The translations under genes and the position numbers were made by a program. DNA of 64,000 nt from Amorphophallus konjac (lineage: Eukaryota; Streptophyta; Magnoliopsida; Alismatales; Araceae): contig CM040117.1 of NCBI GenBank assembly GCA_022559845.1, forward strand, positions 150,292,732 to 150,356,731. Reading direction: 5' to 3'. The notes under the pieces were generated by a model, which worked only from the letters and a program-made list of their open reading frames with translations, was not told where the DNA came from and made no database searches. This document shows positions 57,197 through 64,000 of this stretch, piece by piece; position 1 is the first letter of the stretch, and each line of letters opens with the position of its first letter.

Positions 57197-59320
57197 TGAT
57201 GTGAATCAACTCCGAGCATGTACATTTTATTTTTGTATTTGTGTCCTTTTATTTATTTTTATATCCTGGGGGAAGTAGATTCGCAATTGTAAGGCTTTAT
57301 GAGCATATTTGTTCTTCCTTAAGATTGTGTGGGTTTATGTGCAAAATGCCAGTAGGACCTGCAAGGGGGCCCCCACTCCTTCCACATTGGTCCACCTAGG
57401 CCATGTGGGGCTGGTCAAACCATCCTAGGTGGCTTCTAGAAGGGTTGAATGTCAAATAAACACATGGGAGACAAGTGGTGTAAAATGTCAAAAGTTGGCC
57501 ACCTACCTTACCCCATGGTCAAGGGGGCGCCCCCCATTAGAATTAATTAGAAATTTTATTTTATTTTTTTTGATCACATTTAAATGTGAAGTCCCTTAAG
57601 TACCCCTCCTGACCCTAGATCTAAGGGCAGATCAGGTCATTTGTCATTTATTATAAGTACCTTGTATTTCCATTTTTGAAGAAAAAATGAAGAAGAAAAT
57701 TGTTGAATGCCTTGGAGCTTGGTGCGCCCCCCTCCTCTCTCCCTATGGTTCCTCCTTCTTCCCTCTGCATTTCAGGGTTGAGATCTCCTTCTATCTTAGC
57801 CTCTCTATCTCTAGATTCATCTCTGGTGCCGCCGCCGCCGTTCGTGCCGCCATCGAGCCGCCTCGAAGCCGCTTCCGAAGTGCTGTCCATGGTCATGTTC
57901 TGATAGATAAAGGTTCACTCCGGGATTTTTAACTCCCAACTCAGACATCATCTGGAGTTGAGATTTTAAGAGTTGGTTACTCTCTTGATTCCCAACCTCC
58001 AGTAAAAAAATCATGTCCTTTAGACTTCGTTTTATATTTTTTATTTTCGTGTCTTTCTGTCTTCCTGATCTGTCCCTTTTCAGATCTGTGTAGCAGAAGC
58101 TTAGTTATTCCACCTTTCGACCCCCGTTTTGATTTTTTTTGGAACCCCCAAATTTATTGGAGGTTCTGTCCATCATCTCCACCCTCTAAAAATTTTTGCG
58201 GAATTTTAAAAGCCATCTACATATTTTTAGAAATTGTGTCTTTTCACCAACTTCAGTTCTGTTTCTGCTGTCCAGATCTAACCCCAAGTCAGTATAAAAT
58301 CCCTAACAAATCGAAACTTCCACCAAATCTTGCATAAGATATATCCTCGTCTTCCCCTCTTCGGCCTCTACAACTTTCATGAAGGGCTCAAAAGCTTAAT
58401 CGAAGGTCTACAACACGGTCAATGCCAACTCTCAGGAAAACTTGGTTCTGCCCTGAGTTTTCAGATCATGTGAGTCAGTAGCTTGCAAATTCGACAAAGG
58501 CCATCAACAGGAAACTCAAATTTCTTTCTCCAGTCATAGATCGAAGGATTTCAAGTCAGCTTTCCATCGGTACCTCTTGTGCATCGATCCGACGTCGGGA
58601 GTGACCGCAGCAGCAGATCTCGCCGAGTCGCGTGCTGCAAAACAAAACTGCAGATCCGTGGCCAGCAACTCCGGCGAGTGGAGATCGGAGCCGCCCGGCC
58701 TCCGGCCGGCAAACCAGCACACCGCCGTCCCAGGGAGCGCCCTTCCAGGCGTCCCCACCACAGTGGTACCACCCCGGTCCCACATGGCTTCTCGGACCAG
58801 CACGTGGGTCCCACGGTCGTGAGTACGTGTGCCGCCGAAGCAACACAAGAAGCAGCCCGTCAACCCGAAACCGCTACTCCCGGGTCCCATTGTGTCGCCC
58901 TTTACCTCCCTGCGTGGAGTGGGCATTCATATTCATTGCTGTAATATTTGTGTATTTACAGTTCCGGGAGTACGAGATCGGCCGGGAAGTCTTCCCCATG
59001 CCCGGTAGAGTGGAGGTATCGTAGTCGCTCCTTTACCCGACATTTACTTTATTTCGTATATATTTCTTTATGTCGCTGCTGGAGAGCATGCTAGGATCGT
59101 AGTTCGCTATACTTTTTATATCACCGCTGCTGCGAGAGAGAGCGAGACCGTCCCGTGACCCGATCCGGGCATGAATTTATGAGGTGACCACCCTATCTCT
59201 TTGCCGGTCTCTCAACCGCGCACGTCTGACGCTTCGCTCGTTAGGGACGATCGCGAGCTCGCTTAGAGTCCGAGAATCGCATATCCATTTGGAGTCGAGT
59301 CGCGTGTCCGTCCCGCATCA
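57197..59320 (+). repeat. LTR2 of TR-GAG 2
   Basis: Starts TGATGTGAATCAACTCCG, ends GTCCCGCATCA; 2124 bp, clearly homologous to LTR1 with scattered substitutions and small indels. Confidence 0.92.
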
Positions 59321-59980
59321 ATTTGGTATCAGAGCGAGTTTGAGTCTAGGGTGTCTAAAATCAAAAAAAAAAGAGTGTCATTTACGTCTATTCATCGTCT
59401 AAGTCGGTCTAGGTTGCACTTGCATCCCTTTACTCGATATATAAAAATGTGTTGTCCGAACGTTAGGCTACGCCTATCGGGAAGGCCGCACACTTGCGCG
59501 AGTGATCTTCGGATCGATTATCTCTGCCACGTACCGAGTTTTGGTTAAGTCTAGGTGCATCATCTTTGCTTTAGTCCGTGTTTGCATTAGTCGGTGTCTC
59601 CTAGTTCGTGTGTCAGTTGCATGCCCACCCGTCGAGGTACACAGTACTCACCACCACCACCACCTATGGCGGATCCCCGAGCTCCTAGTCTCGGTTCTAC
59701 ATCTATACCCGGATCTAGTCACCTACAGGGGCCCAACGGTGATTCCTAGTGAGTCTTCGAGCCCCCTCCTCCCATTTGAGAGTGCCCCACCCGGAGTGTC
59801 CACCTCTAGCCTCGTTCCCACAGTAGCTTGTGCATATCGAGTATATATGGAATGAGTTGGTGACGGTCACGTGGAGTGGAGCGTACTCGCGTTACTTGGC
59901 ACGGTGACGGATCCGCTGGAGCGACTCAAGCAGCCGTACCCCTACTCGACGGGGTCGAGTTCTTCCCACTCGGGGAGAAT
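59321..59980 (+). other. Deleted internal region of TR-GAG 2
   Basis: Contains an exact PBS (59324-59335), the leader with GATC-TTCG-GATC at 59504-59515, and the gag start to ATGGCGGATCCCCGAGC, then jumps after CCTAGTCTC to TTCTACATCTATACCCGG, which corresponds to 56911 in the first internal region. About 1.7 kb, nearly all of gag, is missing. Confidence 0.88.
59504..59515 (+). other. Leader hairpin GATC-TTCG-GATC, TR-GAG 2 second copy
   Basis: Exact motif, preceded by CACT-TGCGCG-AGTG. Confidence 0.65.
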
Positions 59981-60483
59981 TGATGTGAATCAACTCCGAG
60001 CATGTAAATTTTATTTTTGTATTTGTGTCCTTTTATTTATTTTTATATCCTGGGGGAAATAGATTTGTAATTGTAAGGCTTTATGAGCATATTTGTTCTT
60101 CCTTAAGATTGTGTGGGTTTATGTGCAAAATGCCAGTAGGACCTGCAAGGGGGCCCCCACTCCTTCCCCATTGGTCCACCTAGGCCATGTGGGGCTGGTC
60201 AAACCATCCTAGGTGGCTTCTAGAAGGGTTGAATGTCAAATAAACACATGGGAGACAAGTGGTGTAAAATGTCAAAAGTTGGCCTCCTACCTTACCCCAT
60301 TGTCAACCTATTGTCAACTCGTTAGGTATGATCGCGAATTTGTGAGGTGACCACCATAGCTCTTTATTGGTTTCTCAACCGCGCACGTCCGACGCTTCCC
60401 TCGTTAGGGACGATCGCGAGCTTGCTTAGAGTCCGAGGATCACATATCCATTTGGAGTCGAGTCGTGTGTCCGTCCCGCATCA
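59981..60483 (+). repeat. LTR3 of TR-GAG 2, internally deleted
   Basis: Starts TGATGTGAATCAACTCC and ends GTCCCGCATCA, but only 503 bp remain. About 1.6 kb between TTACCCCATTGTCAA and GAATTTGTGAGGTGACC is missing, with CCTATTGTCAACTCG as filler or short-repeat trace at the junction. Confidence 0.88.
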
Positions 60484-60488
60484 TATAT
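60484..60488. repeat. Target-site duplication TATAT, right
   Basis: Exact copy of 52719-52723. Confidence 0.95.
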
Positions 60489-60664
60489 CTTGCATAATCT
60501 TCATCATCATCTAATTAAGTTTGATAAATCCGATTTGTCATCATATAGTTTTGAATCTCTTAACTAGCATTATATCACATATTTCAAAAAGGTCAAAAGT
60601 TTTCGTAAAATTTGAAAACACCCAATTCACCCCCCTCTTGGGTGTCACTGATCGCGGGACTTCA
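60489..60664 (+). repeat. Sirevirus LTR, copy C, right part
   Basis: Continues the LTR from CTTGCATAATCTTCATC to GATCGCGGGACTTCA. It is followed by a PBS, so copy C is a 5' LTR. Confidence 0.92.
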
Positions 60665-60666
60665 AT

Positions 60667-60678
60667 TGGTATCAGAGC
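60667..60678 (+). other. Primer-binding site of the right Sirevirus
   Basis: TGGTATCAGAGC, 2 nt after the LTR end; initiator Met tRNA type. Confidence 0.93.
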
Positions 60679-60725
60679 CAAGGCTCTAATTTCATAGATC
60701 TAACGATCTAGAGTGATCCAGATCA

Positions 60726-62431
60726 ATGACTACCATGATGTACACCTTAAACTCTCCACCCGTGTTTGATGCTTGCAATTTCGATTTGTGGTTAGGTAGA
60801 ATGTGCAGTCTTGTCAACTCTTATGACCCTAAGCTATGGAAGCTTGTTTCATATGGTCCTTATGAGTTGCCTAGGGACAAAAATGTCTGGACTGAAAATC
60901 AAAAGCTTAAACATGATCAAAATTATTTGGTGTTAAAGTTGCTAACTACTGCAGTTGATTCTAATTATTTCCCCTTTGTCTCCCATTGTAGATTTGCGAA
61001 GGACATCTTGGATGGATTAACCAAAATCCGGGAAGAGCATGGAGACCAATGTCTTGTCGCAGGCACGAGTGAACAAGGGAGTGATCAGCCAAGTGGATCA
61101 AGCTCAAAGGTAAATTATGACTATGATAATGAAGATGAAGTTAGCTATGAAGATTTGTTGATTGCATATGATGATCTTACTGAAAGATACAAGAAGTTGA
61201 AATCTGAAAATAAGAAATTGAGAAAAAGTGTTGAACAAAATAATTATGTTTCCTCATGTAAGAAATGCTCACATTTAGAGGAAATGAGTGAGGCTCATGT
61301 GTTCGACATTGAATTTCGTAAAGATCAAATCAGCTCCTTAAGGAATGAGAATAAAGAGTTGAAAGGCAAGCTAAATTCAATGGCCGATGATCAAACCTTG
61401 ATAAATGAACTGATTCATGATGAGAAGCTTGTGAAAGAAAATGAGAAACTGAAGAAATTGAATAAGTCCATTTCTGAAAGATTGTTGATTCTTGAAAAAG
61501 GAAAATCTGTGGCTGTAAGAGAATGTGAAAATGTGGATGAACTTGGCAAGAAGTAGAATACCTTAAGACTACCAATGTCATGTTGAATGTTAGTCTTTCT
61601 ACTTGTGAAGAAGAACTTGCCAATTCTGAATTGTAAATTTCATCTCTTCAATCTGAAATTCTTGACTTGAATGATTCGCTGTCTAGATTTGTAAATGGAC
61701 AAGAAAACTTAGACAAATTGTTGGGGATGAAAGTGAATTTTCAAAGGGAAGGGCTGGGCTATAATCATGTGAACAAAAAGAAGTTTGAAAATAAAGTTTA
61801 TACATCTTTTGTGCACTGTTCAAACATAGCCAGCACATCAAATGAAAATCTGAAAAAGGAAAATCATGTTGCACACACACATGTATCCACAAAGAAAAAT
61901 AATTTGCATCAAAAATCTAAAAATCATGCTAGCACCTCCATGCATGTTGACCATACTTCTTCCACACACACACAACTAATTAGAAAGAAACTCACATGCT
62001 TTTATTGTGGAAAATATGGACATGCTATGCATAATTGTTTCATTATGAAAAATGATGATTTGAGAGCATGTAGAAACCAAACTGTTTTGAAAAATACAAA
62101 GAAAGTATTCACCACAAAACCTTCCGTGCATTGTAATCATTGTGGTAAATGGAGTCATACAACTTCACATTGTTGGTTATCGTTGAAGAGAAAGAACTCT
62201 CACTCAACACATCATGCTCACATATATAAATCAGTAGAACCAATGAGAAGAAAGAATATGATGCCACTTGACTTCTACCATCACTTTGGCAAATCTGGGA
62301 ATATTAAGCATGATTATTTTCTAAAGAAAAATGATGATTTGAATGTTGTCAAAAATTGGAAACCACATGCCTATGTTGCTGCTAACCCATAAGGACCCAA
62401 AAGGATTTGGGTACCTAAGAATGTCAAATGA
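60726..62431 (+). pseudogene. gag: Sirevirus gag, shortened and frameshifted
   Basis: Starts at ATG 60726 (MTTMMYTLNSPPVFDACNFD). The N-terminal DUF4219/UBN2-like region (LWLGRMCSLVNSYDPKLWKL) is followed by a sudden change after AKDILDGLTKIREEHGD, which looks like loss of the rest of the capsid domain. Then come an acidic linker, a long coiled coil (LTERYKKLKSENKKLRKSVE; SLRNENKELKGKLNSMADD), a frameshift near 61540 with stops at 61554 and 61634, and in the new frame (61667-62392) two CCHC knuckles, CFYCGKYGHAMHNC and CNHCGKWSHTTSHC, plus a degraded third (HHFGKSGNIKHDY, cysteines lost). TAA at 62390 precedes GPKRIWVPK, the typical gag end. Confidence 0.85.
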
Positions 62432-63431
62432 GAAATCTGTTTTGCAGGTGTGCTTTGGGAATGTAAAGCACGAAATCTGTTTTCATCAAGAAGGTAAGGC
62501 ACACGGGCCAAGTGGCATAAGTCAGGTTGCAAGAAAAATAAAAAAATAAACTGAATCTGAGCACTCAGGTGATATCTCTCCCACTCTCTCCAGTGACTGT
62601 GTAAGGTTTTGATTTATTTTGAGTCATATAGTCATGTAGTCTTGCATATGTCCGTACTTGCATTCAATTCATGGTTGTTTGCATATTTGTGCATATATCA
62701 CTTGTCATATAACATATTGTTGTAGGAGAGCTTGAAGATTCTTTAGATCATGATTTCACTACATATATTGAGTTTGCATACACTTTCACGTACTGTCATG
62801 TATAAGTTGAATATTGTGAATTCATGTGATAATACATAGCAATCCTCCTACCTTCATCATCTATGATTACATAGTATATCAAATGGTGACATGTGGAAGG
62901 GCAGGATAAGCCTGTCTGAAAACTATCACTACGCGTGAGGTGATCTTCGGATCTAAGTTCTCCACCTGGTATTATGAGTCATTTACTTAAAAAGCTACAT
63001 ATGGCACTGGATTGTTACTGAACATCTTGCATTCATGCACACACTATGGGGGAGCAACCACATTCGTCATATGGGCTTAATGTTCAGGTTCACACATGAG
63101 TCATGCATTGCATCTAGAGCTGTCTAGGGGATGTTGGTTGTTAAAATAATTTGTCATGCATTTAAGTCTAGAAGTGTTTAAGTAGACTTTAGGTGCTAAA
63201 TAAAAGTCTTGACTTCAATCAAAATTGACAAACCAAATCATTTCATCTTTGGATGAATATCATACTTTCAGGAATACAAGTGAGATTGGGTTAGCTATGA
63301 TCAAGAAGGATGAATCAACTGAAGAAATACCTTGCAAAGATGAAAAATGATGCGAATTTCCTTAACTGCCACCAAGTAACAGGAAGTGACTTTGATGAGT
63401 ACCATGTGCCAATTGCTGAACGGGATAACAA
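62432..63431 (+). other. Sirevirus internal non-coding region
   Basis: No protease, integrase or RT appears after gag, where about 4 kb of pol would be expected. The region holds a leader-like module with GATC-TTCG-GATC (62942-62953) and a purine run TATGGGGGAGCAACC (63046-63060) like a polypurine tract. Confidence 0.55.
62923..62953 (+). other. GATC-TTCG-GATC hairpin module in Sirevirus
   Basis: CACTACGCGTGAGGTGATC continuing TTCGGATCTAAGTTCTCC matches the TR-GAG leader modules at 20237, 55015 and 59490, including the following CTCC..CC..GGTA text, although the element is copia and the others are gypsy. Confidence 0.6.
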
Positions 63432-63585
63432 CCTGCAAGGCTTGAAGACCCAAAAAATTTACAACATGTGCACCAGCTGTAGGAAGTTCTGTACGAATTG
63501 AAGCGAGTACCCAAGGTATGGTATGAAAGGCTTGCATCTTTTTGATTGAGAATGGGCTCAATAGGTGGCAGGCTTGGAAGATGAT
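63432..63585 (+). pseudogene. Sirevirus reverse transcriptase scrap
   Basis: The frame from 63432 reads RLEDPKNLQHVHQL, stop, EVLYELKRVPKVWYERLASF, stop, LRMGSIGGRLG. This corresponds to the RT segment of Sirevirus pol that in the family reads like GFEDP.....V.KL.KALYGLKQAPRAWYERL. Two stops, and no RT on either side; only about 50 codons remain. Confidence 0.7.
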
Positions 63586-64000
63586 GGATGCTCAAGGGAC
63601 AAGTATTGGAAATTAACTTCTGAGCTCTGTTTGGAAAACTCATATTTTTTTAAACCATATTTCCATGAATAAAAAAATGGTTTTGATATTAGAATGCATA
63701 TCCATTTTCATGCATAAACATTGTTGATGAATCTTGACATTTGCATATGGGAGATTATGAAATGCACCTCTCGATAGGTCTGCTGAACTCAGGTATATAT
63801 TCTGAAAACCTGACATGTTGTTGCCCCAATGTGATGTGATGATTTTGTCAAATTGCTTGAACCAAGTTGAAAATCTTGAGATATGTGTATGGGGTGATTG
63901 GCTTTGAATATCTCTCAATTTGAATTATATGATGACATTTGAGCTTAATTGAGTATCTGGTATATCAAATACTGAGTAGTAAAAAGGTGGGTCACATCCA
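63586..64000 (+). other. Sirevirus 3' internal sequence to window edge
   Basis: AT-rich; I see no coding sequence, polypurine tract or LTR before the window ends. The minus-strand ORF at 63640-63918 (92 codons) matches nothing I know. Confidence 0.4.

Larger units (their letters stand above)
52724..60483 (+). mobile_element. TR-GAG 2: composite three-LTR gag-only gypsy element
   Basis: Order: LTR1 (52724-54842), internal with gag (54843-57196), LTR2 (57197-59320), a deleted internal region (59321-59980), and a deleted LTR3 (59981-60483). One TSD flanks the entire block, so the extra unit was added at or after a single insertion, most simply by unequal recombination, followed by deletions. 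It is related to TR-GAG 1 through gag and leader. No enzyme domain is present. Confidence 0.9.

Overview
This window is plant nuclear DNA made almost entirely of nested transposable elements. I see no host protein gene, rRNA, tRNA or CRISPR array. The lineages present (Sirevirus-type Ty1/copia, chromodomain Ty3/gypsy of Tekay/Del type, Tat-like gypsy, an L1-type LINE with DUF4283-like and zf-RVT-like regions) are those of angiosperm heterochromatin. The species cannot be read from the sequence.

Layout. 1-6033: 3' end of a Sirevirus-like copia element (non-coding tail with several polypurine tracts, then a 3.28-kb 3' LTR). 6034-6338, 17143-18106 and 24364-27060: an old, broken Tat-like gypsy layer, with a sense RNase H fragment, antisense coiled-coil ORFs and an LTR-like part. 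6339-17137: a complete young Tekay chromovirus on the minus strand, with two 3094-bp LTRs, TSD TGCCT and one gag-pol frame broken by three stop codons. 18107-24363: a gag-only (TR-GAG-like) element with near-perfect TSD and four in-frame stops in gag. 27061-30830: a decayed L1-type LINE on the minus strand whose endonuclease region is missing.

31080-42899: a second Sirevirus LTR family, split at 32317-41800 by a GC-rich 9.5-kb LARD-like gypsy derivative (two 3.4-kb LTRs, TSD CAAGA, no recognisable coding region). 42900-44570: a minus-strand copia pol remnant. 44571-47602: an unclassified LTR-like repeat rich in GCATTTAATGC palindromes. A segment of about 6.4 kb (Sirevirus LTR 3' part, copia remnant, LTR-like repeat) is duplicated in tandem as 47603-52140, and the second copy preserves the empty insertion site of the LARD. 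52141-52723 and 60484-60664: a third copy of the same Sirevirus LTR, split at 52724-60483 by a composite TR-GAG element (LTR-internal-LTR-deleted internal-deleted LTR, one TSD TATAT). From 60665 to the window end runs the internal part of that Sirevirus: PBS, degenerate gag, and a reverse transcriptase scrap in otherwise non-coding sequence.

Order of events inferred from nesting: the Tat layer is oldest; TR-GAG 1, the first Sirevirus and the Tekay element lie in it. The 6.4-kb tandem duplication preceded the LARD insertion. Non-autonomous elements (LARD, two TR-GAGs, pol-depleted Sirevirus) would have depended on enzymes from autonomous relatives. The most unusual signal is that every well-defined LTR family except the TR-GAGs carries an array of short, family-specific palindromes, and that a small GATC-TTCG-GATC hairpin module occurs both in TR-GAG leaders and in the Sirevirus internal region.
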